A DNA stretch of 64,000 bases from Streptomyces mirabilis (GCF_039503195.1 NZ_JBCJKP010000001.1:7564001-7628000), one strand, 5' to 3'; positions 17,657-27,252 are shown, counted from the stretch's first letter. Notes: generated by a model from the letters alone, not told the origin. Program-made: numbers and translations.

Positions 17657-18712
17657 CTAGTCCTGCTTCTTTCGTCGCGTCCCGAAGACGATCTCGTCCC
17701 AGCTCGGGACCGCCGCTCTGCGGCCCGGGCGGACGCCGTCGGCCTCGGCCTGGCGGTCGGTCGCGCCGACGAGACGGTCGCGGTGGCTGCCGACCGAGCG
17801 CGGCATGAGCACGTCCGCGTAGGCGGACCCGGCACCGGCCGAGGCCGCGGGGGCCGGGGGCTCCTCCGCCTCGGGCTCGGTGGGTGGCTCCTCCGTCGCC
17901 GGGAGCTCCGCGGTGGCGGGCCGCTCGGGCACCACCATGTCGCCCCGGAAACTGGGCACCGCTTCCAGGAGGCTGGTGAGCGAGTCGCGGTCGCTCACAC
18001 TCTCCTCGATCGGCTCGGGAGAGGGTCCGGGCAGGCTCGGGCGCTCCATCTGCCGGTCCAGGGCACGGTCCAGCGGGCGGTCGCGCGGTAGCCGTGCGAT
18101 ACGCGGGACGAACGGGAAGCTCGGCTCGGGCGCCGCGAGGTCGTCGGACTCGCCGATCAGCGAGCGCGCCTCGTCGTCGACGGCCTGGACGAGCCGCCGG
18201 GGCGGGTCGTACGTCCAGCTCGCCGAGTGCGGCTCGCCCGCGACCCGGTAGACCAACAGCACTTCCCACGTGCCGTCGTCACGACGCCACGAGTCCCACT
18301 GGACGGTGTCCTTCTCCGCGCCCCGGATCAGCAGCCGTTCCTGGACGGCCTCACCGAGTTGGGGTCCGGCGTTCTCACCGGGGCGGCGGACAGGAGTCTT
18401 CCGGGCCCGCTCGGCCATGAACGCACGCTCGGCGAGCACGGGGCCCTCGAAGCGACGCACCCGGTCGACGGGGATTCCCGCGAGCTGGGCGACTTCCTCC
18501 GCGGAGGCGCCGGCACGTATCCGTGCCTGGATGTCTCGGGGGCGGAGATGGCTCTCCACCTCGATCTCGATCTGGCCGAGGCGGGGACGGTCGCCGCGAA
18601 CAGCGGCGCGCAGACGCTCGTCAATCGGAAGCGTGTACTCCGTGCTGTCCGCAGCCTTCAGCACCAGCCGTGTGCCGTCGTTAGAGACGGCCACGACACG
18701 CAGTTCGGGCAT
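17657..18712 (-). CDS. sepH: Septation protein SepH (DUF3071)
   Basis: 351-residue actinobacterial cell-division protein. In Streptomyces, SepH binds and stimulates FtsZ assembly during sporulation septation. The N-terminal conserved domain (about 1-190) contains a helix-turn-helix-like segment (AEEVAQLAGIPVDRVRRFEG). The rest is a Pro/Glu-rich disordered tail ending in a basic segment. The ATG at 18712 follows GGGAGG by about five bases and gives the family-typical MPELRVVAVSNDGTRLVL start. Confidence 0.92.
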   Translation of the reverse strand: MPELRVVAVSNDGTRLVLKAADSTEYTLPIDERLRAAVRGDRPRLGQIEIEVESHLRPRDIQARIRAGASAEEVAQLAGIPVDRVRRFEGPVLAERAFMAERARKTPVRRPGENAGPQLGEAVQERLLIRGAEKDTVQWDSWRRDDGTWEVLLVYRVAGEPHSASWTYDPPRRLVQAVDDEARSLIGESDDLAAPEPSFPFVPRIARLPRDRPLDRALDRQMERPSLPGPSPEPIEESVSDRDSLTSLLEAVPSFRGDMVVPERPATAELPATEEPPTEPEAEEPPAPAASAGAGSAYADVLMPRSVGSHRDRLVGATDRQAEADGVRPGRRAAVPSWDEIVFGTRRKKQD

Positions 18713-19183
18713 GGGGACCTCCCGGGTGGTGCCTGCCGACGTCACGTGCGTCGCTGCTTCCGCTAGTCGAGTGTGGCCTGCCCGGGTGCAGCCTGCCACA
18801 ACCTTGCCGAGTTGCCCGGCGTGTCGGGCACGGGCCCGGGGTCGCCGTTATGGCACGGTTACCTATTCGCAACGCTAAGTGACGAACTCCATCACCCTGT
18901 GCAACGAGCCCCCTCCCGGCGGTCCTGTCAGGCCCCGGACACCCTGGCGGGAGTCCGGACCCAGGGCTCGCAACAGTACTCCATTCGGGCCATGTGCGTG
19001 GATCGGCACGCCGCCCAACTTCTAGTGAGGGGTGCTAGTTGGCCGTCCGCTGTGCCGTATGAGTGACCTTGAAACGTGTCGTACTTCACGTAATCGCCAG
19101 AAACGGAACTAAACGTTTCGCCTGTCCGTCCCTTTCTCGTGCAAGCGGTCGAGAAGTACGGGAAAGGCAGGCAAGGTCCGGGG
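18713..19183. other. Divergent intergenic region with small inverted repeats
   Basis: About 470 bases between sepH and the plus-strand membrane-protein gene. GAAACG occurs at 19071 and again at 19100, where it pairs with CGTTTC at 19114-19119 around an 8-base loop. CTAGTGAGGGGTGCTAG lies near 19022. These could be operators or leader hairpins. No conserved RNA family was recognised. Confidence 0.45.
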
Positions 19184-19960
19184 ATGCACGAGAAGTCGGA
19201 TACCGGCGAGGAACCGGGGGCGAAGGAAGGGGCGCCGAGGAGGAAGCGGGTGGACCTGAGCCTTCCGCAAGTGGCGGGCAGCGCCGTGGCCGCGGTGGTG
19301 GCGGCCAAATTCGCCTCCTACTTCGGGGTGTACGGGACGATCCTGGGCGCCGGAGTGGTCAGCGCGATCGCCACCTGTGGGGGCACCGTCTTCCAGCACT
19401 TCTTCAAGCGCACCGGCGAACAGCTCCGCGATGTCACGGTCCAGGCGAAACCGAGGCCCGAGCAGGCTCCGGTACCGGGGGCGTTCACCGAGGGCACCGT
19501 CTATCGCGCCCGGGTCAAGAGCTGGAAGCGTCCGGTGGTCGCGGCGGCGCTCGTCTTCGGCGTCACGATGGCGGGGATCACGACGTACGAGCTGGTGTCG
19601 GGGCAGAGCTTCAGCGGCGACGGCACGAGCACCACTGTCGGTGACGCCCTCAAGAGCGGTGGCTCCGGCTCCCACTCGACGCCCGGTACGACACCTTCGA
19701 GTCCTTCGAGCGGTTCCTCGTCCAGGGAGCCGTCGGTCACCGACAGCACTCCCGGCACCGGAGACGGCTTCGGCACCGGCGCCACTCAGGGTGACGGCCG
19801 TGCCGCGTCCCCTACGCCGACGCCGAGTTCCAGTGCCGCTTCGCAGGCGCCGGCCGACTCCCCGGCGCCCACGGACGGTTCGTCTACGAGCCCAGCACCC
19901 GGCGCAGGTAGTCGTTCCCAAAGCGGCGATCCGGGTCAAGGCGGTCCCGCAGCGCCGTGA
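19184..19960 (+). CDS. Membrane protein with Ser/Thr/Pro-rich tail, function unknown
   Basis: 258 residues. A basic N-terminus is followed by a glycine/alanine hydrophobic segment (about 30-65), then a cytoplasmic-looking stretch, a second hydrophobic segment (about 108-128, VVAAALVFGVTMAGITTYEL) and a 110-residue Ser/Thr/Pro/Gly-rich tail, probably outside the membrane. AAGG is eight bases before the ATG. The last 77 bases of the gene overlap the convergent oxidase gene, so the tail composition is constrained by both strands. Confidence 0.7.
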   Translation: MHEKSDTGEEPGAKEGAPRRKRVDLSLPQVAGSAVAAVVAAKFASYFGVYGTILGAGVVSAIATCGGTVFQHFFKRTGEQLRDVTVQAKPRPEQAPVPGAFTEGTVYRARVKSWKRPVVAAALVFGVTMAGITTYELVSGQSFSGDGTSTTVGDALKSGGSGSHSTPGTTPSSPSSGSSSREPSVTDSTPGTGDGFGTGATQGDGRAASPTPTPSSSAASQAPADSPAPTDGSSTSPAPGAGSRSQSGDPGQGGPAAP

Positions 19961-21203
19961 ACTCGCCGAAGCGCGGATACACCTTCGAGAAGTACTCCGC
20001 GTCGCGGGTGTGCACCTTGCCCCAGTGCGGGCGGCCCTCGTGCGCCGTGAAGATCCGCTCGGCCGCGGTGAAGTACGCCTGATAGGGCGTACCCCTGAAC
20101 ATGTGGACGGCGATGTAGGCGCTCTCCCGCCCGGACGCGGTGGAGAGCGCGATGTCGTCCGCGGGGGCCGTGCGCACCTCGACGGGGAAGCTGACCCGCA
20201 GGGACGAGCGGTCGACCATCGTCTTCAGCTCGCGCAGCGTCTCGACGAGCGCCTCGCGCGGAACGGCGTACTCCATCTCCACGAAGCGCACCCGGCGCGG
20301 AGAGGTGAAGACCTTGTAGGGAATGTCGGTGTAGGTCCGCGCGGACAGGGCCCGGCTGGAGATCTTGGCGATCGTCGGGATGGTGGTGGGCGCGGCGCGG
20401 CCGACCAGATTGGCCACCTGGAAGACCCCGTTGGAGAGGAACTCGTCCTCGATCCAGCCGGCGATCTGCCCGATCGGCCTCTCGGGGCCGGCGCTGCGGT
20501 TGTTGCGCTTGGTGTTGCAGTTGCCGGTGTGCGGGAACCAGTAGAACTCGAAGTGCTCGTTCTCGGTGAAGAGTTCGTCGAAGTCGGCGGTGACCTTGTC
20601 GAAGGTCATCGGCTCCTCGCGGGCCGTGAGCAGAAAAATGGGCTCTACGGAGAAGGTGATCGCGGTGACGATCCCCAGGGCGCCGATGCCCACCCGGGCC
20701 GCCGCGAAGACATCGGGGTTCTCCTCCTCGGAGCAGCTGAGGAGCGAACCGTCCGCGGTGACCAGCTCAAGTCCCTTGATCTGCGCGGCGATCGAGGCCG
20801 AGTCGCGGCCCGTGCCGTGCGTTCCGGTGCTGGTCGCGCCCGAGACCGTCTGCTCCATGATGTCGCCCATGTTCGTGAGCGACAGCCCCTCGCGCGCGAG
20901 AGCCACATTGAGACGCTTGAGCGGGGTGCCCGCCTCAACGGTGACGGTCCCGGCCCCGCGGTCGATGTTGCGGATGCCGGTCAACAGTTGAGGGCGGATC
21001 AACACGCCGTCGGTCGCGGCGGCGGCGGTGAAGGAGTGCCCGGTGCCGACGGCCTTGACCCTCAGACCGTCGTCGGCCGCCTTGCGTACGGCCGCGGAGA
21101 GCTCCTCGACCGAAGCGGGGGCGACCTCCCGTACGGGACGGGCGGTGACGTTCCCCGCCCAGTTACGCCACGTGCCGCTCTTCCCGCTCACTGTGGTGCT
21201 CAT
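19884..21203 (-). CDS. D-arabinono-1,4-lactone oxidase-type FAD oxidoreductase
   Basis: 439 residues. The N-terminal PCMH-type FAD-binding domain contains VGTGHSF and the TSTGTHGTG block. The C-terminal domain of the aldonolactone oxidase family ends HWGKVHTRDAEYF...YPRFGEF...DPDRRFGNDYLRRVLG. The family oxidises sugar-1,4-lactones with oxygen. Its start lies 41 bases inside the end of the MFS transporter gene, so the two are probably co-translated, suggesting uptake or efflux of a related compound. The 3' end overlaps the convergent gene by 77 bases. Confidence 0.88.
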   Translation of the reverse strand: MSTTVSGKSGTWRNWAGNVTARPVREVAPASVEELSAAVRKAADDGLRVKAVGTGHSFTAAAATDGVLIRPQLLTGIRNIDRGAGTVTVEAGTPLKRLNVALAREGLSLTNMGDIMEQTVSGATSTGTHGTGRDSASIAAQIKGLELVTADGSLLSCSEEENPDVFAAARVGIGALGIVTAITFSVEPIFLLTAREEPMTFDKVTADFDELFTENEHFEFYWFPHTGNCNTKRNNRSAGPERPIGQIAGWIEDEFLSNGVFQVANLVGRAAPTTIPTIAKISSRALSARTYTDIPYKVFTSPRRVRFVEMEYAVPREALVETLRELKTMVDRSSLRVSFPVEVRTAPADDIALSTASGRESAYIAVHMFRGTPYQAYFTAAERIFTAHEGRPHWGKVHTRDAEYFSKVYPRFGEFTALRDRLDPDRRFGNDYLRRVLGS

Positions 21204-22440
21204 GGGTCCCCTCCCGCTGCGGAACCGGCCTGCTCAGCCGGCGATACCCGAGGAATCCGACCGCGACCGCGACGGCTCCGGACACCGCCGGAACCCCGTA
21301 CCCGGCCTTCGCGCCGGCGGCGTCGATCACCCAGCCGGCAACGGAGGAGCCGAGCGCGACCCCGACCGCGAGTCCGGTGCTCACCCAGGTCATGCCCTCG
21401 GTCAGTTTCGCGCGTGGTACGTGCTGTTCGATGAGGGACATCGTCGTGATCATCGTGGGAGCGATGGACAGGCCCGCAACGAACAGCGCCACGGCCAGAA
21501 ACGGCAAGTTTCCGACCAGTAGCAGGGGGATCATACTCACGGCCATGGCGCATATGCCCAGCAGCCACCGACGTTCGGGCGCCCCCTTGAAGTGCAGCAG
21601 TCCGAACACGGCTCCCGCCGCGCAGGAACCCGCCGCATAGAGGGCCAGGACCACGCTCGCGGCGCCCTTGTGGCCCTGTTCCTCCGCGAAGGCCACGGTG
21701 ACCACGTCCACGGCCCCGAAGATGGCTCCGGTCGCCACGAACGTGGCCACCAGGACCTGGAGTCCGGCCGCGCGCAGCGCCGAACCGCTGGTGTGGTGCT
21801 CACGCGGGTGCGGCACGGGCTCGGTCGCGCGCTGGGAGGTCAGCCAGAAGACGCCCACCGCCAGGAAGCAGGCGGCGAGCAGTGGTCCGGCCTCCGGGAA
21901 CCACACCGTGGACAGGCCGATGGAGAGGATCGGCCCGAAGATGAAGCAGATCTCGTCCACCACGGACTCGAACGAGTACGCGGTGTGCAACTGCGGGGTG
22001 CCTCCGTAGAGGGTCGCCCAGCGGGCCCGGATCATCGCGCCGATGCTCGGGACGCAGCCGATCCCGGCCGCGCAGAGGAACAGCGCCCAGTCCGGCCACT
22101 CGAAGCGCGCGGCCAGCAGCAGCCCGGCGGCCGCCGCGAGCGCGAACAGGGTGACGGGGCGCAGCACCCGCCGCTGGCCGTGCCGGTCCACCATCCGGGA
22201 GACCTGTGGGCCCATCACCGCGGCGGCGAGCGCCGTGGTCGCCGACAGCGCGCCCGCGAGCCCGTAGCGCCCGGTGAGCTGGGAGATCATCGTCACCACG
22301 CCGATGCCCATCATCGACAGGGGCATCCGGCCGAGGAAGCCCGCGGCGGAGAAGCCCTTGGAGCCGGGGGAGGCGAACAGGGCGCGGTACGGGCTGGGCA
22401 CGAAGGGTCTCCGGTGGGCTCGGCCCGGCCGCACGGTCAC
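21163..22440 (-). CDS. Major facilitator superfamily transporter
   Basis: 425 residues with about twelve hydrophobic segments and the MFS-A-like loop motif DRHGQRRVLRP between helices 2 and 3. The C-terminus is charged and histidine-rich (HEHHSEREERH). The GTG at 22440 is used; the N-terminus is basic. The substrate is unknown. It is upstream of, and overlapping, the sugar-lactone oxidase gene. The 149-base gap to hemH holds the divergent promoters. Confidence 0.85.
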   Translation of the reverse strand: MTVRPGRAHRRPFVPSPYRALFASPGSKGFSAAGFLGRMPLSMMGIGVVTMISQLTGRYGLAGALSATTALAAAVMGPQVSRMVDRHGQRRVLRPVTLFALAAAAGLLLAARFEWPDWALFLCAAGIGCVPSIGAMIRARWATLYGGTPQLHTAYSFESVVDEICFIFGPILSIGLSTVWFPEAGPLLAACFLAVGVFWLTSQRATEPVPHPREHHTSGSALRAAGLQVLVATFVATGAIFGAVDVVTVAFAEEQGHKGAASVVLALYAAGSCAAGAVFGLLHFKGAPERRWLLGICAMAVSMIPLLLVGNLPFLAVALFVAGLSIAPTMITTMSLIEQHVPRAKLTEGMTWVSTGLAVGVALGSSVAGWVIDAAGAKAGYGVPAVSGAVAVAVGFLGYRRLSRPVPQREGTHEHHSEREERHVA

Positions 22441-22589
22441 CGCGTGCGGTCGGACGCCGGTAAGGCGTGTAGATGGCCGATACAGCTTACGGGTTAGGTG
22501 GCCCTAACGCACTCCTTCGCGTACTCCCCGATTCCGCTTGTCATGTGGCTGTTGTCCGGCTGTCAGCGACGGATGGCAGGATCGGACAC

Positions 22590-23717
22590 ATGCCAGATGT
22601 GCTCGACGCCTCCCCCTACGACGCCCTGCTCCTGCTCTCGTTCGGCGGCCCCGAGGGCCCGGACGACGTGGTTCCGTTCCTGGAGAACGTGACGCGGGGG
22701 AGAGGCATCCCCAAGGAACGGCTGAAGGAAGTGGGGCAGCACTACTTCCTGTTCGGCGGGGTCAGCCCGATCAACAACCAGAACCGTGCCCTGCTGGACG
22801 CCCTCCGCAAGGATTTCGCGGACCACGGCCTGGACCTGCCCGTGTACTGGGGCAACCGCAACTGGGCGCCGTACCTGACCGACACCCTGCGCGAGATGGT
22901 CGCCGACGGCCGCCGCCGCGTCCTCGTCCTCGCCACCAGCGCGTACGCCTCGTACTCGGGCTGCCGGCAGTACCGCGAGGACCTCGCCGGCGCCCTGGCG
23001 GCCCTCGAGGCCGAGGGTCTGGAGCTGCCGAAGATCGACAAACTGCGGCACTACTTCAACCACCCCGGCTTCGTGGAGCCCATGATCGAGGGCGTCCTGC
23101 AGTCCCTCGCCGAGCTCCCCGAGGACGTACGGGCGGGCGCGCACCTCGCCTTCACCACGCACTCCATCCCCACCGCCGCCGCCGACACCTCCGGCCCGGC
23201 CGAGGACCACGGCGACGGCGGCGCCTACGTCAAGCAGCACCTGGACGTGGCGAAGCTGATCGCCGACGCGGTGCGCGAGGAGACCGGGATCGAGCACCCC
23301 TGGCAGCTCGTGTACCAGTCGCGCTCCGGAGCCCCGCACATCCCGTGGCTCGAACCCGACATCTGCGACCACCTGGAGGAGCTGCACGGGGCCGGGGTAC
23401 CGGCCGTCGTGATGGCCCCCATCGGGTTCGTCTCGGACCACATGGAGGTGCTGTACGACCTCGACACGGAGGCGACGGCCAAGGCGGAGGAGCTGGGTCT
23501 GCCCGTGCGCCGCTCGGCCACCGTGGGCGCCGACCCCCGCTTCGCCGCGGCGATCCGCGACCTCGTCCTGGAGCGCGCCGCGACGGAGAACGGGCTGCAG
23601 GTGACACCCTGCGCCCTGGGCGCGCTCGGCGCGAGCCACGGCCTGTGCCCTGTGGGCTGCTGCCCGGCCCGCGCCCCCAAGCCCGCCGCCGCGGGCGCCG
23701 ACAGCCCGTACGCCTGA
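22590..23717 (+). CDS. hemH: Coproporphyrin ferrochelatase
   Basis: 375-residue ferrochelatase (HemH/CpfC) that inserts iron in the coproporphyrin-dependent haem pathway of Gram-positive bacteria. Conserved segments are [14 protein letters not shown], the FTTHSIPT block with the catalytic His, and [10 protein letters not shown]. Actinobacterial enzymes carry a [2Fe-2S] cluster; candidate ligands are Cys125 (YSGCRQY) and the C-terminal Cys353/Cys357/Cys358 (LCPVGCC). The ATG at 22590 matches the family start. The next gene begins nine bases after the stop. Confidence 0.93.
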   Translation: MPDVLDASPYDALLLLSFGGPEGPDDVVPFLENVTRGRGIPKERLKEVGQHYFLFGGVSPINNQNRALLDALRKDFADHGLDLPVYWGNRNWAPYLTDTLREMVADGRRRVLVLATSAYASYSGCRQYREDLAGALAALEAEGLELPKIDKLRHYFNHPGFVEPMIEGVLQSLAELPEDVRAGAHLAFTTHSIPTAAADTSGPAEDHGDGGAYVKQHLDVAKLIADAVREETGIEHPWQLVYQSRSGAPHIPWLEPDICDHLEELHGAGVPAVVMAPIGFVSDHMEVLYDLDTEATAKAEELGLPVRRSATVGADPRFAAAIRDLVLERAATENGLQVTPCALGALGASHGLCPVGCCPARAPKPAAAGADSPYA

Positions 23718-23725
23718 GGAGCCCC

Positions 23726-24541
23726 GTGATCGAGCCCTTGCACACCGAACTGCTCCAGCTCGCCCACGACGCCGCCCGCCGCGCCGGTGAGCTGCTGCGG
23801 GACGGCCGCCCGGCGGACCTCACGGTCGCCGCCACCAAGTCCAGCCCGATCGACGTCGTCACCGAGATGGACATCGCCGCCGAGAAGCTGATCACCGACC
23901 TGATCTCCCAGCACCGCCCCCACGACGGCTTCCTCGGCGAGGAGGGCGCCTCCAGCGAGGGCACCAGCGGCATCCGCTGGGTCGTCGACCCGCTCGACGG
24001 CACGGTGAACTACCTCTACGGGCTGCCGACCTGGGCGGTGTCCATCGCGGCCGAACAGAACGGCGAGACCGTCGTCGGTGTCGTCGCGGCACCGATGCGC
24101 GGCGAGACCTACAGCGCCGTGCGAGGCAGGGGCGCCCGGGCCACCGGGGCCTGGGTCGGCGAGCGCCGGCTGGCCTGCCGCCCGTCGCCGCCCCTGGACC
24201 AGGCCCTGGTCTCGACCGGTTTCAACTACGTGACCGGGGTCAAGGTCCACCAGGCCGAGGTCGCCCACCGGCTGATCCCCCTCCTGCGCGACATCCGGCG
24301 CAGCGGTTCGGCGGCCGTCGACCTGTGCGACGTCGCCGCGGGCCGCCTCGACGGCTACTACGAGCGCGGTCTGCACCCCTGGGACCTCGCGGCGGGCGAC
24401 CTGATCGCCCGTGAGGCGGGCGCCCTGACCGGTGGACGCCCCGGAGAGCGCCCCGGAGGCGATCTGGCGGTCGCGGCCTCCCCGGGCGTCTTCGAGCCCC
24501 TCCAGCGGCTTCTGGAGGAGTTCGGCGCCTGGCACGACTGA
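23726..24541 (+). CDS. Inositol monophosphatase family protein
   Basis: 271-residue magnesium-dependent sugar phosphatase. Metal-binding motifs are EEGAS (about residues 71-75), DPLDGTVNY and WDLAAGDLIAREAGA. GAGGAG precedes the GTG start by six bases, and only eight bases separate it from hemH, so they form an operon. Family members act on inositol-1-phosphate or related sugar phosphates; the exact substrate is not visible from sequence. Confidence 0.9.
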   Translation: MIEPLHTELLQLAHDAARRAGELLRDGRPADLTVAATKSSPIDVVTEMDIAAEKLITDLISQHRPHDGFLGEEGASSEGTSGIRWVVDPLDGTVNYLYGLPTWAVSIAAEQNGETVVGVVAAPMRGETYSAVRGRGARATGAWVGERRLACRPSPPLDQALVSTGFNYVTGVKVHQAEVAHRLIPLLRDIRRSGSAAVDLCDVAAGRLDGYYERGLHPWDLAAGDLIAREAGALTGGRPGERPGGDLAVAASPGVFEPLQRLLEEFGAWHD

Positions 24542-24616
24542 GGACACCCACCGTTCCCGCCGCGTACGGCACCCTGTGCGTGCAGCGGCTACGGAATTCG
24601 GTACGCACAACAACGG

Positions 24617-24655
24617 AGCGGGGCCCCGGCACTGGATCGATGCCGGGGCCCCGCT
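24617..24655. terminator. Bidirectional terminator downstream of the hemH operon
   Basis: AGCGGGGCCCCGGCA and TGCCGGGGCCCCGCT form a perfect 15-base-pair stem with a 9-base loop, between convergent genes. Confidence 0.88.
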
Positions 24656-24669
24656 CTCGTACGAACTGC

Positions 24670-24843
24670 TCAGACGCGCGACGCGCCGACCTCCACACCG
24701 TGCTCGGCGGCAAGGCGGCGCAGGTCCTCGAGCTCGGCCTGCTCGACCTCCGCGAGGAAGTCGTCGCCTGTTTCGCGAGCCCGCGTCAGGTCGGACTCGG
24801 TCGCCCTTATGCGCTGCAGAAGTCCTGCGGTGAATGCGTCCAT
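24670..24843 (-). CDS. Small acidic helical protein (57 residues)
   Basis: Starts at an ATG (24843) with GAGGGG seven bases upstream. The sequence MDAFTAGLLQRIRATESDL continues with alternating Glu/Ala/Leu/Arg and is predicted to be almost entirely helical, possibly coiled coil. No known domain was recognised. It is divergent from cutR, as similar small genes often are in Streptomyces, but a functional link is not shown. Confidence 0.7.
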   Translation of the reverse strand: MDAFTAGLLQRIRATESDLTRARETGDDFLAEVEQAELEDLRRLAAEHGVEVGASRV

Positions 24844-25259
24844 GCTGCGCCCCCTCGTCCTGGGTCGTGGGTCGGTGGCACGGGGGTGTGCCGTTGGGAA
24901 GGGGCGATCACGTCTCCAGAGGGTGCCCAGCGCTGCCCGGGCTGGGCGGCGACGGTGCCGGACACCCACGCCCGCTCTGCGGAAGCGGTTGGACGTACCA
25001 CAAGGTGGCTTGCCACATGCAGAGCGTGATCGCGGGGTGTAAAGCCGTCCTCCCCCCGCTCCCTTCCGTAGAAACCTCAACCCGACGAGAAAATCTCGCA
25101 TTCCCGGGCCCCGAGACCGTCGTACCGGGCGCCTGTCACCCGTCTTACAGCCGGTTTACGGCCGAAAAGGGCAGGATGGAAGCCTTACCCATGCTGGACC
25201 CCCCTGCCCACGTGTGCCGAAGAGGCGCTACGCGGGTGGACAGAGGAAGGACAAGCGAC
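24844..25259. other. Intergenic region upstream of cutR
   Basis: About 415 bases. Near 25144 the imperfect direct repeat TTACAGCCGG / TTTACGGCCG occurs, a plausible site for an OmpR-family regulator such as CutR, but this is inference. Short open frames here lack coding character. Confidence 0.4.
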
Positions 25260-25913
25260 GTGCGCGTACTCGTCGTCGAGGACGAGCAGCTGCTCGCCGA
25301 TGCGGTGGCCACCGGACTGCGCCGGGAGGCCATGGCCGTCGACGTCGTGTACGACGGTGCGGCCGCCCTGGAGCGCATCGGCGTCAACGACTACGACGTG
25401 GTCGTCCTCGACCGCGACCTCCCGCTCGTGCACGGCGACGACGTCTGCCGCAAGATCGTCGAGCTCGGCATGCCCACGCGCGTGCTGATGCTCACCGCCT
25501 CCGGCGACGTCAGCGACCGTGTCGAGGGCCTGGAGATCGGCGCCGACGACTACCTCCCCAAGCCGTTCGCGTTCAGCGAGCTGACGGCACGCGTGCGTGC
25601 TCTCGGGCGTCGTACGAGCGTGCCGCTGCCGCCCGTCCTGGAGCGCGCCGGGATCAAGCTCGACCCCAACCGGCGCGAGGTCTTCCGCGACGGCAAGGAG
25701 GTCCAGCTCGCGCCCAAGGAGTTCGCCGTCCTGGAGGTGCTGCTGCGCAGCGAGGGCGCCGTCGTCTCCGCCGAGCAGCTCCTGGAGAAGGCCTGGGACG
25801 AGAACACGGACCCCTTCACCAACGTCGTCCGTGTCACTGTCATGACCTTGCGCCGCAAGCTCGGGGAACCCCCGGTCATCGTCACGGTGCCCGGCTCCGG
25901 CTACCGGATCTGA
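25260..25913 (+). CDS. cutR: Response regulator CutR
   Basis: 217-residue OmpR/PhoB-type response regulator. The receiver domain has the acidic pocket VVEDE, the phospho-acceptor Asp in VVLDRDLPL and the Lys in YLPKPF. The C-terminal winged helix ends RVTVMTLRRKLGEPPVI. The length and sequence style match Streptomyces CutR. The GTG at 25260 follows GGAAGG. The partner kinase CutS starts six bases after the stop. CutRS responds to envelope stress and affects antibiotic production in Streptomyces (family knowledge). Confidence 0.92.
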   Translation: MRVLVVEDEQLLADAVATGLRREAMAVDVVYDGAAALERIGVNDYDVVVLDRDLPLVHGDDVCRKIVELGMPTRVLMLTASGDVSDRVEGLEIGADDYLPKPFAFSELTARVRALGRRTSVPLPPVLERAGIKLDPNRREVFRDGKEVQLAPKEFAVLEVLLRSEGAVVSAEQLLEKAWDENTDPFTNVVRVTVMTLRRKLGEPPVIVTVPGSGYRI

Positions 25914-25919
25914 TCCGCG

Positions 25920-27143
25920 GTGGCCACGACGCCCGCGCCCCCCACGGCGCCTCCGAAGCCCACCTGGGACCCCCGAAGGGCGGAGCCCCCGTTCCCCTGG
26001 CTGCGCCCGACCATCCGCATACGGCTCACGCTGCTGTACGGCGGCATGTTCCTGATCGCCGGCATCATGCTGCTGTCGATCATCTATCTGCTCGCGGCGC
26101 AGGCCCTGAACACGGGCGCCGAGCCGCTCTTCAAGATCGTCAGCGGTACGTCGATCAAGGTGAGCAGCGACAATTGCCCCGCCGTCCAGGCGGGCAACCT
26201 GTCACTCGACGAGTTCAACGTCGCGATCAGCAACTGCATCGACCACCAGCGTCAGACGGCCCTGGACGACCTGCTCAGCCGCTCCCTGCTCGCCCTGCTC
26301 GGCCTCGCGATCATCGCCTTCGCCTTCGGTTACGCGATGGCGGGCCGCGTCCTGTCGCCGCTCGGCCGGATCACCCGCACCGCACGCGCGGTGGCGGGCT
26401 CGGACCTCTCCCGGCGGATCGAGCTGGACGGCCCCGACGACGAGCTGAAGGAGCTGGCCGACACCTTCGACGACATGCTGGAGCGGCTGCAGCGGGCCTT
26501 CACCGCCCAACAGCGGTTCGTCGGCAACGCCTCGCACGAACTGCGCACTCCGCTCGCGATCAACCGCACGCTCCTCGAAGTGCACCTGTCCGACCCCGGA
26601 GCCCCGGTGGAGCTCCAGCAGCTCGGCAAGACGCTGCTCGCCACCAACGAGCGCAGCGAGCAGCTCGTCGAGGGCCTGTTGCTGCTCGCCCGCAGCGACA
26701 ACCAGATCGTCGAGCGCAAGCCCGTGGACCTCGCCGAGGTCGCCACACAGGCCGTCGACCAGGTGCACGCCGAGGCCGCGGCCAAGGGTGTGGCGATCCG
26801 CGGGGAGCGCGCCGCGGCGGTCGTCCAGGGCAACGGCGTCCTGCTGGAGCGGATCGCCCTGAACCTCGTCCAGAACGCGGTGCGGTACAACGTGCCGGAG
26901 GGCGGCTGGGTCGAGGTCACGACGCAGGTCCAGCACGGCCAGGCGGTACTGGTGGTCACGAACACGGGTCCGGTGGTTCCCGCGTACGAGATCGACAACC
27001 TTTTTGAGCCTTTCCGGCGGCTGCGCACGGAGCGCACGGGCAGCGACAAGGGCGTGGGCCTCGGCCTTTCCATCGCCCGGTCGGTGGCCCGCGCACACGG
27101 GGGCCATATCGCGGCAGAGCCGCGCGAGGGGGAGGGCTCGTGA
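25920..27143 (+). CDS. cutS: Sensor histidine kinase CutS, C-terminus altered by a probable frameshift
   Basis: 407 residues as read. A Pro-rich N-terminus is followed by transmembrane helix 1 (about 38-62), an extracellular sensor loop with two cysteines (SSDNCP and ISNCID), helix 2 (about 122-144), HAMP, a HisKA domain with phospho-His in NASHELRTPL and HATPase_c with N and G boxes (LVQNAVRYN, GVGLGLSIA). The frame ends EPREGEGS, but the other frame continues as GLVMRVTLPI and stops at 27166, the expected last strand of the ATPase domain. One more G in the GGGGG run at 27128-27132 would restore it. The two cysteines may form a redox-sensitive disulfide. Confidence 0.9.
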   Translation: MATTPAPPTAPPKPTWDPRRAEPPFPWLRPTIRIRLTLLYGGMFLIAGIMLLSIIYLLAAQALNTGAEPLFKIVSGTSIKVSSDNCPAVQAGNLSLDEFNVAISNCIDHQRQTALDDLLSRSLLALLGLAIIAFAFGYAMAGRVLSPLGRITRTARAVAGSDLSRRIELDGPDDELKELADTFDDMLERLQRAFTAQQRFVGNASHELRTPLAINRTLLEVHLSDPGAPVELQQLGKTLLATNERSEQLVEGLLLLARSDNQIVERKPVDLAEVATQAVDQVHAEAAAKGVAIRGERAAAVVQGNGVLLERIALNLVQNAVRYNVPEGGWVEVTTQVQHGQAVLVVTNTGPVVPAYEIDNLFEPFRRLRTERTGSDKGVGLGLSIARSVARAHGGHIAAEPREGEGS

Positions 27144-27238
27144 TGCGTGTCACCCTGCCGATCTGAGACCATGTCGCGGACACGCGGCGATGTTCGCTTT
27201 GCGCGGAATTTTCTGGTCGCCCATCCGGGAGACTCATG

Positions 27239-27252
27239 TGTGATCGATCACA
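27239..27252. promoter_or_regulatory. Perfect 14-bp palindrome, candidate operator
   Basis: TGTGATCGATCACA reads the same on both strands. Its half-site TGTGA is that of CRP/FNR-type regulators, but the spacer is 4 rather than 6 bases. It lies about 310 bases before the DUF4193 start and just after cutS. Confidence 0.45.
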
